Origin: Oscillospiraceae bacterium
Lineage (GTDB): Bacteria; Bacillota; Clostridia; Oscillospirales; Acutalibacteraceae
Assembly (NCBI GenBank): GCA_015066365.1
Contig: SVON01000017.1
Span: 1-39,900, forward strand
Reading direction: 5' to 3'
Length of the DNA: 39,900 nucleotides
Shown piece after piece: positions 1 through 7,316 of this stretch. A program made the translations under genes and the position numbers. The notes beneath the pieces are model-generated. The model was not told where the DNA came from. It did no database searches and saw nothing but the letters and a program-made list of their open reading frames with translations. Positions within the stretch are counted from its first letter, which is position 1. Each line of letters opens with the position of its first letter.

Positions 1-17
1 CCGATTTTGCGACATAC

Positions 18-108
18 GGAGTAGTACTCAAGTTGGTGACGAGGCGCCCCTGCTAAGGGCGTAGGTCGGGTAACCGGCGCGAGAGTTCGAGTCTCTCCTA
101 CTCCGCCA
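18..108 (+). tRNA. tRNA-Ser (anticodon GCU)
   Basis: The 7-bp acceptor stem pairs 18-24 with 98-104, the discriminator is G105 and CCA is encoded at 106-108. The anticodon stem pairs 45-49 with 57-61 and the loop carries GCT at 52-54. A long variable arm is present, as expected for a class II serine tRNA. It reads AGC/AGU codons. A rho-independent terminator follows directly. Its promoter lies upstream of the window. Confidence 0.96.
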
Positions 109-366
109 AGAAAAAGAGATACCCTTTCGGGTATCTCTTTTTCTTTTTGACTATGTGGGTAACTCGAACTCGAGCGCCGAAGGCGCGGGCAACGCCTGCG
201 AGCGCCGCCGGTGGCGGATACAGCAAGCAGGGGTTGGTGCAGCGGTCGAAAGGCGGCGAGCGATAGCGAGAAAACCGCATTTCGGGCACCGCAAACTGGG
301 CAATCGAGTCTCTCCTACTCCGCCAAGAAAAAGAGATACCCTTTCGGGTATCTCTTTTTCTTTTTG
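87..366 (+). repeat. 63-bp exact direct repeat: tRNA-Ser 3' end plus terminator
   Basis: Bases 87-149 (3' half of the T-arm, acceptor strand, CCA and terminator) recur without change at 304-366, an offset of 217. The copy lacks the rest of the tRNA, so it is not a functional tRNA gene. It does carry a complete second terminator (about 326-365). Confidence 0.93.
109..148 (+). terminator. Terminator of tRNA-Ser
   Basis: GAGATACCC (116-124) pairs with GGGTATCTC (129-137) around a TTTC loop. A flanking A-tract and T-tract extend the stem, and the T-rich run ends near 148. Confidence 0.92.
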
Positions 367-535
367 GAATAGCTGATACGAGAACTCTAGCATTCCGTTA
401 GGAATGCACAAGGTTTTGCGTGTAGCACATTGGGCAAGCACCACTTCGGCGCAAAACCAGAGTTCAGAGTCTCTCCGGATACCCTCCGTGCATTTCGGGC
501 ACCGCAAACTGGGCAATCGAGTGTCTCCTAGTGCG
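277..535 (+). repeat. 33-bp direct repeat with decayed tRNA 3' end
   Basis: Bases 277-309 recur exactly at 490-522 (offset 213). After the repeat, 310-322 continues as true tRNA-Ser acceptor sequence, while 523-535 is a degraded version (CCTAGTGCG against CCTACTCCG). This is therefore a third, decaying tRNA-tail unit. Confidence 0.85.
380..470 (+). other. Three-stem structured unit (tRNA-Ser tail)
   Basis: Three nested pairings are visible. The outer stem is GAACTCT (382-388) with AGAGTTC (459-465). Hairpin GCATTCC/GGAATGC is at 390-396/401-407 with a GTTA loop. A long-loop stem pairs GGTTTTGCG (412-420) with CGCAAAACC (450-458). The same layout recurs twice near 26540-26810 with different stem sequences. 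No ribosome binding site or plausible reading frame supports a protein. Whether it acts as RNA or as a DNA cruciform is not known. Confidence 0.6.
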
Positions 536-553
536 TTTTTTAATAAAAAAACC

Positions 554-582
554 TTGTAAAGACTGGGAAATTATGCTATACT
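554..582 (+). promoter_or_regulatory. Sigma-A promoter of the zinc-ribbon gene
   Basis: TTGTAA (554-559), a 17-base spacer and TATACT (577-582), 48 bases before the start codon. Confidence 0.75.
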
Positions 583-630
583 GTCGATATCAATCAAACT
601 TACTGCGTACTTAAGCAAGGAGGAATTACG

Positions 631-1482
631 ATGTTTTGTGCAAAATGTGGAAAGCAGATCCCTGACAGCTCAACCTTCTGCAATTTTTGCGGAGCTCAGC
701 AGGAGATCAATGTGAATTGGCAACCCGAGCCGGCAGCACCCGCTCCTCAGCCGGTGGCACCCGCTCCCGAACCGGCAGCACCCGCTCCTCAGCCGGTAGC
801 ACCTGCTCCTCAGCCGGCGGCACCCGCTCCTCAGCCGGCAGCACCTGCTCCGGAGGTCAAACCCGAGCCTGTCCCGCAGAACAAAAAGGAAACCAAAAGC
901 AAAACCGGAACCATCCTGCTGATTATTGTGATTTTTATCGTTTGCGGTATCATCGGCAAATTGGTGATCGCCCCCTCTATGACCCCGGATGACAACGAGA
1001 ACGGTGGCACCAACAACAGCACCCCCTCCGGCTCTAACGTAAGTTCCGGCAGTTACACGGATATTTTTAGAGGCACAAACATTGTGCACTTCCAGGATTT
1101 CTTTGGCATGAACGTGAAGCAGTTTGCTATGAAAGAAGCCAAAGGAACTATTATTTGCAAAGACTTTGGTTATAGCGGCGATACGATTAAAAAGATCGTT
1201 GAAACTATGTACGTTCCGCTTGCCGGCCACACCAGTGCCGAAATTTCTGAGATGGAGAGTTACGCAAGGGCTCAATTTGCGGCATACGATGCACTATCTT
1301 GCTGTACTGTAACCTACAACAAAAGCACCAATTATTTTACCGCTACTCTTACCTTTAACAACGTGGATCAACCGGCAAACTACACCGCCCTGTACAATGC
1401 GAAATACTTCAATGCAAACAGCCCTGTTTCCATGTCTGCTACAGAAAAAGATCTTTTGAGCAAAGGCTATGCCAAGAAATAA
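631..1482 (+). CDS. Zinc-ribbon, Pro/Ala-repeat, single-pass membrane protein
   Basis: A 283-residue protein of unknown function. Residues 1-22 form a double-CxxC zinc ribbon (C3, C6, C17, C20) of the type found at the N-terminus of many Firmicute membrane proteins. Residues about 34-75 are six heptads of the form P-A/V-A-P-A-P-Q/E. A Lys-rich stretch precedes one membrane helix at about 93-115. The remaining 165 residues should lie outside the cell and begin with a Ser/Gly/Asn-rich linker. AAGGAGG ends 8-10 bases before the ATG. It is monocistronic, with its own promoter and terminator. I infer that the ribbon is cytoplasmic and the repeat a spacer. The outer domain matches no family I can name. 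Confidence 0.9.
   Translation: MFCAKCGKQIPDSSTFCNFCGAQQEINVNWQPEPAAPAPQPVAPAPEPAAPAPQPVAPAPQPAAPAPQPAAPAPEVKPEPVPQNKKETKSKTGTILLIIVIFIVCGIIGKLVIAPSMTPDDNENGGTNNSTPSGSNVSSGSYTDIFRGTNIVHFQDFFGMNVKQFAMKEAKGTIICKDFGYSGDTIKKIVETMYVPLAGHTSAEISEMESYARAQFAAYDALSCCTVTYNKSTNYFTATLTFNNVDQPANYTALYNAKYFNANSPVSMSATEKDLLSKGYAKK
730..855 (+). repeat. 21-bp tandem repeat, six units, in coding sequence
   Basis: Six in-frame 21-base units (about 730-750 to 835-855) encode P-A/V-A-P-A-P-Q/E. Copies differ mostly at third positions. Such in-frame repeats can change number by slippage, which would lengthen or shorten the Pro/Ala spacer without a frameshift. Confidence 0.88.
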
Positions 1483-1490
1483 TCCACAAC

Positions 1491-1522
1491 AAAAAAGGCA
1501 TCCCGGATGGGATGCCTTTTTT
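1491..1522 (+). terminator. Terminator of the zinc-ribbon gene
   Basis: GGCATCCC pairs with GGGATGCC around GGAT, flanked by A6 and T6. Confidence 0.92.
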
Positions 1523-1532
1523 GTTTTCCCTC

Positions 1533-1561
1533 TTGCGCTTTGTCGAAAATTGGTGTATGAT
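1533..1561 (+). promoter_or_regulatory. Promoter of the permease gene
   Basis: TTGCGC (1533-1538), 17 bases, TATGAT (1556-1561). Transcription would begin near 1568, which fits the GTG start at 1597. Confidence 0.65.
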
Positions 1562-1596
1562 GGCAGGCGGTGCTGATCACAAAGGAGGGATTTGTC

Positions 1597-2703
1597 GTGG
1601 CGGTGCTCCGCTTTCTCAAAAAGAATATCGTCTTTTCCGTGGCGGCGGTGGCGGCGGCTGTCACCTGCTTTCTGGTGCCGCCGGACAAAGAGTATCTGGG
1701 CTATTTCGACTGGAAGACCCTGGCCTGCTTGTTCCTAACCTTAGCGGTGGTATGCGCCCTGCGCAACATCAAATTCTTCACCATCGTGGCACGGCGGTTG
1801 GTCAGGATCTCCGGCAACCTGCGGGGGCTGTTCTTGATGCTCATCGCCATCACCTTTTTGGGGTCGATGCTCATTGCCAACGATATGGCGCTCATCACCT
1901 TTCTCCCCTTGGGCTATTTTGCCCTGTCGGTGGCTCACCAAGAACGGTATATGGCCTATCTGTTTATCCTACAGAATATCTCCGCCAATCTGGGCGGCAT
2001 GCTAACCCCTTTTGGCAATCCGCAGAATCTGTATCTGTATTCCTATTTTCATATCCCCACCGGCGAATTCTGCCGCATCATGCTGCCGCCGTTTCTGTTA
2101 GCCATCACGCTGCTGGCGCTGTGCTGTCTGCCGATCAAGGCCGTCAAGCTGACCATCGAGGACTCTTTCAGCGAACCGCTGAACAAACGGCGCACCACGC
2201 TGTATCTGGCCTTGTTTGCTCTTTCTCTGCTCATCGTGTTCCGGGTAGTGCCCTATTGGATAGGCTTGGTGCTGATCACCGGTGTTCTGTTGTGGTCGGA
2301 TCGCGAGGCACTTTTGATGGTGGATTACGGACTCTTAGGCACCTTCTTTTTCTTCTTCATCTTTGCCGGTAATCTGGCTCGCTTGCCGGCGGTGAACGAA
2401 CTGGTATCCACCCTACTGGCCAAGGATACCCTGTTGGTGTCCACCCTCTCCTGCCAGGCCATCAGCAACGTGCCCAGCGCCATTCTGCTATCCCAGTTTA
2501 CCGACAACTATCACGCCCTCTTGCTGGGCGTCAATATCGGCGGCACCGGCACGCTGATCGCCTCGCTGGCCAGTCTGATCACCTTTAGCGAATTCCGGGT
2601 GCTGTACCCCGGTCGCACCAAACAGTATTTCTGGATGTTCACCGCGGTTAACGTGGGCTTCCTGGTTATAATGACCGTAGCGGCGAAACTATTTTTCTTA
2701 TAA
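1597..2703 (+). CDS. SLC13/ArsB-like (ion transporter superfamily) permease
   Basis: A polytopic membrane protein of about 368 residues with roughly ten hydrophobic helices. Features of the citrate/ArsB/NhaD-like superfamily are visible: a first-half re-entrant region with NDMALITFLPL, and ANLGGMLTPFGNPQN, the conserved Gly/Pro/Asn signature. A second-half repeat contains SCQAISNVPSAILLS. The substrate could be a dicarboxylate, an oxyanion or Na+/H+ and cannot be told from sequence. I start it at GTG 1597 because AAAGGAGG (1581-1588) lies 8 bases ahead. An upstream in-frame GTG at 1570 would sit almost at the transcription start. It is flanked by its own promoter and terminator, so it is a single-gene unit. 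Confidence 0.88.
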   Translation: MAVLRFLKKNIVFSVAAVAAAVTCFLVPPDKEYLGYFDWKTLACLFLTLAVVCALRNIKFFTIVARRLVRISGNLRGLFLMLIAITFLGSMLIANDMALITFLPLGYFALSVAHQERYMAYLFILQNISANLGGMLTPFGNPQNLYLYSYFHIPTGEFCRIMLPPFLLAITLLALCCLPIKAVKLTIEDSFSEPLNKRRTTLYLALFALSLLIVFRVVPYWIGLVLITGVLLWSDREALLMVDYGLLGTFFFFFIFAGNLARLPAVNELVSTLLAKDTLLVSTLSCQAISNVPSAILLSQFTDNYHALLLGVNIGGTGTLIASLASLITFSEFRVLYPGRTKQYFWMFTAVNVGFLVIMTVAAKLFFL

Positions 2704-2704
2704 A

Positions 2705-2735
2705 AAAACGCCATCCTCTCGGATGGCGTTTTTTT
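2705..2735 (+). terminator. Terminator shared by the permease and XRE genes
   Basis: AACGCCATCC pairs with GGATGGCGTT around TCTC, with A and T tracts on both sides. It lies between convergent genes and probably works in both directions. Confidence 0.88.
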
Positions 2736-3729
2736 ATTTCTTCTTTTTTCGATACAACCCAACCAACAAAAACGCAGTTGCAAGGAACAAGAACGACAAC
2801 AGCATAATACAGTGAACGTTACCACTTACACACCGCTCCCAGTTGTGAAAATCCACCTGGTAGAGGTTATCGTTTTGGTCAAACAACCAATTTACAACAA
2901 ATTCGGCGAAGAAATAGATAGTTGTGCTGAAAGAGATACCAATGGCGGATTTGATAAACGGATTCAAACAGAGTAGACCGATCGCCCCACAGAAAAATAC
3001 CGGGAGAAACGCATAACCGGTGATAAGCCAAGAGGAAAACAGGGGGAACACCGCATACACACGGACCAATGTCAACAACAACAAGGTCAGCAGAAACAGC
3101 GCACCAACGGTAAGCGAAACACAGACACGCCGCCACCGGGTTTTATACAACAATATGGGTAGAAACACCGCCACATAACCCATCAACGTACCAACGCAGG
3201 CGGTGGGTACCCAAAAGGTCTGCCCTACGAAGATGCCGCAGGTCAGTAGCAATAGACAAATACACAAATAACTGCTGACGGTGAACACCAATAGTTTGTT
3301 CTTCTCGAAAAGCAGAGTAAACGTGGGGATAAACGAATAAGCGCAGAGCAAAGCCGCCAACACCACAAAAAACCAAGATAACGTATGATCCACCGCCAAA
3401 TTGCAGATAAAACAGGTGAGCAACGCCACCCCGTAAGAAATGGTGGGCACCCAAAACCATGCACCACGAATGCGGCGGAATAGTCGAGCCTCGTGTTTCA
3501 GTTTGCGGGTGTCGGTATCGGTGGAGGCAGTGACAAACTCGTGTTCGCTGATGTCCAGCACCCGGCAAATATCCGCAATGAGCGTAATATCAGGGTAAGA
3601 TGCGCCCCGCTCCCACTTACTCACCGCCCCTTCAGTGATGAACAAGAGCTCCGCTAAGTCTTTTTGGGAATAGTTCTTCTCCATGCGTTTTTGTTTAATG
3701 AAAGAACCAAAGGATTTCTTGTCTGTCAT
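2734..3729 (-). CDS. XRE-family regulator with multi-pass membrane domain
   Basis: Residues 1-65 are a Cro/CI helix-turn-helix (SQKDLAELLFITEGAVSKWERG is the recognition region). The remaining 265 residues hold about eight hydrophobic helices, starting near residue 88, with aromatic-rich loops. Such HTH-plus-membrane proteins are common in Clostridia, where they are thought to link a membrane signal to transcription. The ligand and the target genes are unknown. AGGTGA precedes the ATG. A clear promoter lies upstream, and there are no operon partners. Confidence 0.88.
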   Translation of the reverse strand: MTDKKSFGSFIKQKRMEKNYSQKDLAELLFITEGAVSKWERGASYPDITLIADICRVLDISEHEFVTASTDTDTRKLKHEARLFRRIRGAWFWVPTISYGVALLTCFICNLAVDHTLSWFFVVLAALLCAYSFIPTFTLLFEKNKLLVFTVSSYLCICLLLLTCGIFVGQTFWVPTACVGTLMGYVAVFLPILLYKTRWRRVCVSLTVGALFLLTLLLLTLVRVYAVFPLFSSWLITGYAFLPVFFCGAIGLLCLNPFIKSAIGISFSTTIYFFAEFVVNWLFDQNDNLYQVDFHNWERCVSGNVHCIMLLSFLFLATAFLLVGLYRKKKK

Positions 3730-3749
3730 TGGAAATCACCTCTGCCGAT

Positions 3750-3778
3750 ATTATAACGAAAACAGTCAAAATGGTCAA
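3750..3778 (-). promoter_or_regulatory. Promoter of the XRE membrane regulator
   Basis: Read on the minus strand: TTGACC (3778-3773), a 17-base spacer and TATAAT (3755-3750). It sits 20 bases from the start codon, so the leader is very short. Confidence 0.85.
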
Positions 3779-3806
3779 TGGACTGTTAGGACACCCCGGT
3801 TTTGGT

Positions 3807-3851
3807 GTAAAAAAACCGCCGTCTGTCATTCGACAGACGGCGGGTTTGGTT
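3807..3851 (-). terminator. Terminator of the oadA-like gene
   Basis: CGCCGTCTGTC pairs with GACAGACGGCG around a 4-base loop. On the minus strand it is followed by T7. Confidence 0.9.
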
Positions 3852-3856
3852 TCAGA

Positions 3857-5257
3857 TTAGTTCACCGGGGTTACCACCACTTCGGGGGTGTAGGGGGCGG
3901 AGGTATCCTCGGCCTTGTCCCGGTTGGCAAAGAACTTGGGTGCCACCTGGGGGAACATAGCGTAGGTCAGCACGTCCTCCTCCTGCTTCACATAAGGGGC
4001 GGCCTCGGCGCGGAGCTTCTCCAGCTCCGGCTCCAGGGTGTCCGCAAAGCGGCAGGTGATGGGCGGATCGTCGCCCAAAATCTTCTTAGAAAACTCCGGG
4101 TCGATGGGAGCAGGGGTCTTGCCGTAGTCGCCGTGGATCATACCACGGAACTCCTTGGTGACCATCTTATACCGCTCACCCATAATCACGTTGAACACCG
4201 CCTGGGTGCCCACGATCTGACTGGTGGGGGTTACCAGAGGCGGATAACCGGAATCCTCACGGACACGGGGGATCTCTGCCAGCACCTCGTCCAGTTTGTC
4301 TTCTTTACCGGCCTCTTTCAGCTGACCCAGCATATTGGAGAACATACCGCCGGGAACCTGGTACAGTAGCGTGTTGGCATCCACACCCAACGACTTGTGC
4401 GAAATCTGGCCGGAGCCCATATATTTCTCACGCAGTTTGGCAAAGTGGGTGCGCACCACGTTCAGCTGATTCAGGTCCAGACCGGTGTCGTACTCGGTGC
4501 CCTGCAGGGCGGCCACCAAGCTCTCGGTGGGCATATGGGAGGTACCCACAGACAGAGGGCTCATAGCGGTATCGATGATGTCGGCGCCGGCCTCGATGCC
4601 CTTCATGATGGACATAGAAGCCAGACCGGCGGTGTAGTGGCTGTGAATGTCGATGGGAATACTCACGGTCTCCTTCAGCCGGGACACCAGATCGTAGCAA
4701 GCATAGGGGGTCAGCAGACCCGCCATATCCTTGATGCAGATGGAATGAGCACCCATCTCCTCCAAAGTCTTGGCGTAGTTGGCGTAGTACTCGTTGTTGT
4801 GCACCGGGCTGAGGGTGTAGCTGATACAGCCCTGCACGTGAGCCTGCTCCTTGTTGGCGGCCTTGATGGCGGTCTGCAGGTTACGGGCATCGTTGAGCGC
4901 GTCGAAGATACGGATCACATCAATACCGTTGGCCACAGACTTCTGCACAAAATACTCCACCACGTCGTCGGCATAAGGACGGTAACCCAGCATATTCTGG
5001 CCGCGGAACAGCATCTGCAGCTTCTGATGGGGCATCTCCTGACGCATAATGCGCAGACGCTCCCAGGGATCCTCGTTGAGGAAACGGATGCAGGAATCGA
5101 AGGTAGCACCGCCCCAGCACTCAACGGAAAAATAAGGAATCTTATCCATCTCGGCCAGGATGGGACGCATCTCATCCATCGTCATACGGGTGGCCAGCAA
5201 AGACTGGTGAGCGTCACGCAGGACCACCTCGGTCAATTTGATCGGCTTATTTGCCAT
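3857..5257 (-). CDS. oadA: Oxaloacetate decarboxylase alpha / pyruvate carboxylase subunit B
   Basis: A 466-residue carboxyltransferase that moves CO2 between oxaloacetate and biotin on a carrier protein. Family hallmarks are the LRDAHQS start of the TIM barrel (metal-binding D15), GGATFD, ICIKDMAG with the carbamylated lysine K176, and HSHYTAG with metal ligands H205 and H207. The length fits a stand-alone alpha subunit without a fused biotin domain. The carrier gene lies 16 bases upstream in the same operon. The start is ATG 5257, because GAGG lies 8 bases ahead; an in-frame GTG three codons upstream overlaps that ribosome binding site. Neither OadB (Na+ pump) nor a biotin carboxylase is in the window, so decarboxylase, transcarboxylase and carboxylase roles all remain open. 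Confidence 0.93.
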   Translation of the reverse strand: MANKPIKLTEVVLRDAHQSLLATRMTMDEMRPILAEMDKIPYFSVECWGGATFDSCIRFLNEDPWERLRIMRQEMPHQKLQMLFRGQNMLGYRPYADDVVEYFVQKSVANGIDVIRIFDALNDARNLQTAIKAANKEQAHVQGCISYTLSPVHNNEYYANYAKTLEEMGAHSICIKDMAGLLTPYACYDLVSRLKETVSIPIDIHSHYTAGLASMSIMKGIEAGADIIDTAMSPLSVGTSHMPTESLVAALQGTEYDTGLDLNQLNVVRTHFAKLREKYMGSGQISHKSLGVDANTLLYQVPGGMFSNMLGQLKEAGKEDKLDEVLAEIPRVREDSGYPPLVTPTSQIVGTQAVFNVIMGERYKMVTKEFRGMIHGDYGKTPAPIDPEFSKKILGDDPPITCRFADTLEPELEKLRAEAAPYVKQEEDVLTYAMFPQVAPKFFANRDKAEDTSAPYTPEVVVTPVN

Positions 5258-5273
5258 AGCGCACACCTCGCAA

Positions 5274-5612
5274 TTAGTTCAGGCTCAGCAGGACGGCACC
5301 GGTGTCCACGCTGTCGCCCTTATTGACGTGGACGGCGGCCACGGTGCCGGCGCAGGGAGCCACGATCTCATTCTCCATCTTCATGGCCTCAAAAACGACC
5401 AACAACTGACCCTCGGCCACGGCATCGCCGGCATTCACCTTAATGTCGATGATGGTGCCGGGCATGGGGCAGGTAATGGTGGTAGCACCGGCAGGAGCCG
5501 CCACGGGAGCGGCGGCGGGGGTGGCAGCAGGAGCAGGAGCAGCAGCAGCGCCGATCTCCTCTACGTCCACCTCATAGGCGGTACCATTAACGGTGATATG
5601 GAACTTCTTCAT
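5274..5612 (-). CDS. Biotin carboxyl carrier protein
   Basis: A 112-residue biotinyl protein. Residues 1-20 are a short beta region and 21-45 an Ala/Pro-rich flexible linker. Residues 46-112 form the biotinyl domain, with EAMKMEN containing the biotinylated K78. It carries biotin for the alpha subunit encoded next in the operon. The start is ATG 5612 (AAAGGATGG 8 bases ahead) rather than the in-frame ATG four codons upstream, which abuts the ribosome binding site. Linker-carrier proteins of this type act with oxaloacetate or methylmalonyl-CoA decarboxylases. Confidence 0.93.
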   Translation of the reverse strand: MKKFHITVNGTAYEVDVEEIGAAAAPAPAATPAAAPVAAPAGATTITCPMPGTIIDIKVNAGDAVAEGQLLVVFEAMKMENEIVAPCAGTVAAVHVNKGDSVDTGAVLLSLN

Positions 5613-5677
5613 AACAAAACCCATCCTTTCTAAGGTGTCTTTCTTTGACGAAAGACCATATTTCCCAATATGACCTT

Positions 5678-5706
5678 ATTATACGATATTGTCAAAAAAA
5701 AAGCAA
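5678..5706 (-). promoter_or_regulatory. Promoter of the BCCP-oadA operon
   Basis: Minus strand: TTGCTT (5706-5701), 17 bases, TATAAT (5683-5678). The -35 element overlaps the terminator of the gene upstream. Confidence 0.7.
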
Positions 5707-5727
5707 GGGTTTCCCCTCGCTTTTTTA
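5692..5727 (-). terminator. Terminator of the scpA-to-GNAT gene run
   Basis: AGCGAGGGG pairs with CCCTTGCT (one mismatch) around a short loop, followed on the minus strand by T8-9. It ends the long minus-strand gene run. Confidence 0.8.
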
Positions 5728-5741
5728 ACAGATTTGAGAAA

Positions 5742-6092
5742 TTATTGGCACTTGCATTCGCCGTACAAAAACGACTGAATGGACACGGTATAACCTTCCT
5801 CACCGGGGACGAACTCCAGCCGCTTTAGCAGCGGCACCAATGCCTCAATGCGGCACAAGCCGGTGATGGCGCCACGGCAATCGCCGGTGTTGAGCACCGA
5901 GCGGATCAGTCCCTCGGTCATCAGCGGTTCGTCGGTCTGCACCGACAGCACCTCTACCGTCTCCCCTGCCACGGCAAACAGGGCATGACCCAAAATGGTG
6001 CCGTCGCTATCTCTGAGCACCATCGCGTCGGTGCCGGCAGGAGCTCCAACAGACGCCAAAAACGCCTTATCGGCGGGCTGTATGGTAATCAC
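5742..6092 (-). CDS. GNAT-like small protein
   Basis: A 116-residue protein. The pattern LGHALFAVAGETVEVLSVQT, then a helix (LIRSVLNTGDCRGA) and LLKRLEFVPG, resembles the core and C-terminal half of a GNAT acetyltransferase. The usual acetyl-CoA P-loop (Q/RxxGxG/A) is not visible, so activity is doubtful. The start is GTG 6092, with AAAGGAG 7 bases ahead; the coding region overlaps the end of the pseudouridine synthase by 26 bases. It is the last gene of the run. A plain conserved hypothetical is an equally fair name. Confidence 0.65.
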   Translation of the reverse strand: MITIQPADKAFLASVGAPAGTDAMVLRDSDGTILGHALFAVAGETVEVLSVQTDEPLMTEGLIRSVLNTGDCRGAITGLCRIEALVPLLKRLEFVPGEEGYTVSIQSFLYGECKCQ

Positions 6093-6861
6093 GGTCAGGC
6101 TCCTTTCCGTATTTAATATAGCCGGCGGCAATCTTCTTGGTCACACCGGTGGCCATCACCAGGTTCTTCACCTCATCAGGGGTCAGATAGCGCCAGTTGC
6201 CCACCGGTAGCATCCCCAGCTTTACCTTGCCTACCGCGTTGCGGCGCAGACGGGACACCTCCAGACCCAACGACTCGCACATCCGGCGGATCTGGCGATT
6301 GCGTCCCTCAAACAGGGTGATCTCCACCACACAGCGGTCCTCCGCGCTGGAGACGATGGTCACCTGGGCCGGGGCGGTCTTACGCCCATCCAAAAGGATG
6401 CCCTCTTCAAACTTTGTTTTCTGTTCTTCGGTCATCGGCTGGCGCAGCGTGACCCGGTACAGCTTCGGCACGTGATGGGTGGGGTGCATAATGGCGTTGG
6501 AAAAATCACCGTCGTTGGTCAAGAGCAGCAGACCCTCGGAATCCTTATCCAAACGGCCCACCGGATACACCGGCACACCCACACTGCGCACCAATTCCTC
6601 CACGCACTTACGACCCCGCTCATCCGCCATAGTGGTGATATAGCCACGGGGCTTGTGAAGCGCGATATACACCGATTGGGGGGCCGCGCCCAATTTTTTA
6701 CCCCGGACGTGGATAACGTCGCGACGATCATCCACCTTATCTCCCACCTTGGCGAGACGGCCATTTACCTTGACGTGTCCGGCGGCAATGAGTTCTTCCG
6801 CCTTACGACGGGAAGCGACGCCCCGCTCGGACAACACCTTTTGTAATCGCACCATTGCCAT
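6067..6861 (-). CDS. rluB: RsuA/RluB-family pseudouridine synthase
   Basis: A 264-residue enzyme that isomerises uridine to pseudouridine in rRNA. An S4 RNA-binding domain spans residues 3-60. The catalytic motif GRLDKDSEGLLLLTNDG holds D105, and GRNRQIRRM is the conserved C-terminal signature. By similarity it would modify 23S rRNA helix 89 (RluB class), though RluB and RsuA types are hard to separate by eye. The ribosome binding site GAGGG lies 7 bases before ATG 6861. In Firmicutes this gene often sits downstream of scpAB, as here. Confidence 0.92.
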   Translation of the reverse strand: MAMVRLQKVLSERGVASRRKAEELIAAGHVKVNGRLAKVGDKVDDRRDVIHVRGKKLGAAPQSVYIALHKPRGYITTMADERGRKCVEELVRSVGVPVYPVGRLDKDSEGLLLLTNDGDFSNAIMHPTHHVPKLYRVTLRQPMTEEQKTKFEEGILLDGRKTAPAQVTIVSSAEDRCVVEITLFEGRNRQIRRMCESLGLEVSRLRRNAVGKVKLGMLPVGNWRYLTPDEVKNLVMATGVTKKIAAGYIKYGKEPDRDYHTARR

Positions 6862-6940
6862 GGGCGCACCCTCTCTTTCTGTTTCCTACATGCCGCAATA
6901 CGACCACCCACACAGACTGGTGAGGGTCAAACGCGTCTGT

Positions 6941-7315
6941 TTATTTCTCTTCCTTCTTATCCTTCACCATCTTGGTCACGCGATCCACCAGATCAGGGAT
7001 CATCGAAATAGCCCGGTCAATGGTATCCGGCTTAGCCACCACCGGCAACAGGTTGATCTCGCCATCCTTGATGGTCAAAAACGCCAGAGGGGTCAGGTTG
7101 ATACCCGCACCGGCACCGCCGCCAAACAGATCACCGCCGGTCTTGGCAGGCAGGTCGGAGCCACCGGAAGCAAAACCGTAAGACACCTTAGATACCGGAA
7201 TCAGGGTCACGCCATCCTCCAGGGTAACGGGAGTACCGATCACCGTATTGGCGTCCACCATCTCACGGATCTTCTCTACGGAAACGCCCATCAAACCTTC
7301 TACTTTGTTCGCCAT
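6941..7315 (-). CDS. gerW: Spore protein YtfJ/GerW
   Basis: A 124-residue protein matching the GerW/YtfJ family, which in Bacillus is made in the forespore and needed for normal germination. The family signatures are N-terminal MGVSVEKIREMVDANTVIGTPV, the PVSKVSYGFASGGSD segment, a Gly-rich middle (GGDLFGGGAGAGI) and the NLLPV patch. A Lys-rich end closes it. It lies 1 base after the DUF2953 stop, matching the Bacillus ytfI-ytfJ pair. AAGGAGG lies 9 bases before the ATG. Confidence 0.95.
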   Translation of the reverse strand: MANKVEGLMGVSVEKIREMVDANTVIGTPVTLEDGVTLIPVSKVSYGFASGGSDLPAKTGGDLFGGGAGAGINLTPLAFLTIKDGEINLLPVVAKPDTIDRAISMIPDLVDRVTKMVKDKKEEK

Positions 7316-7316
7316 A

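Noticed and set aside
304-366. Second tRNA-Ser gene
   Set aside because: Only the 3' end is present; the D-arm, anticodon arm and 5' acceptor strand are missing.
87-535. Integrated mobile element or genomic island at tRNA-Ser
   Set aside because: Units are about 215 bp and no integrase, excisionase or cargo gene lies between the repeats, so only tail duplication can be supported.
730-855. CRISPR array
   Set aside because: The repeats are adjacent 21-bp in-frame units with no spacers, and lie inside a coding region.
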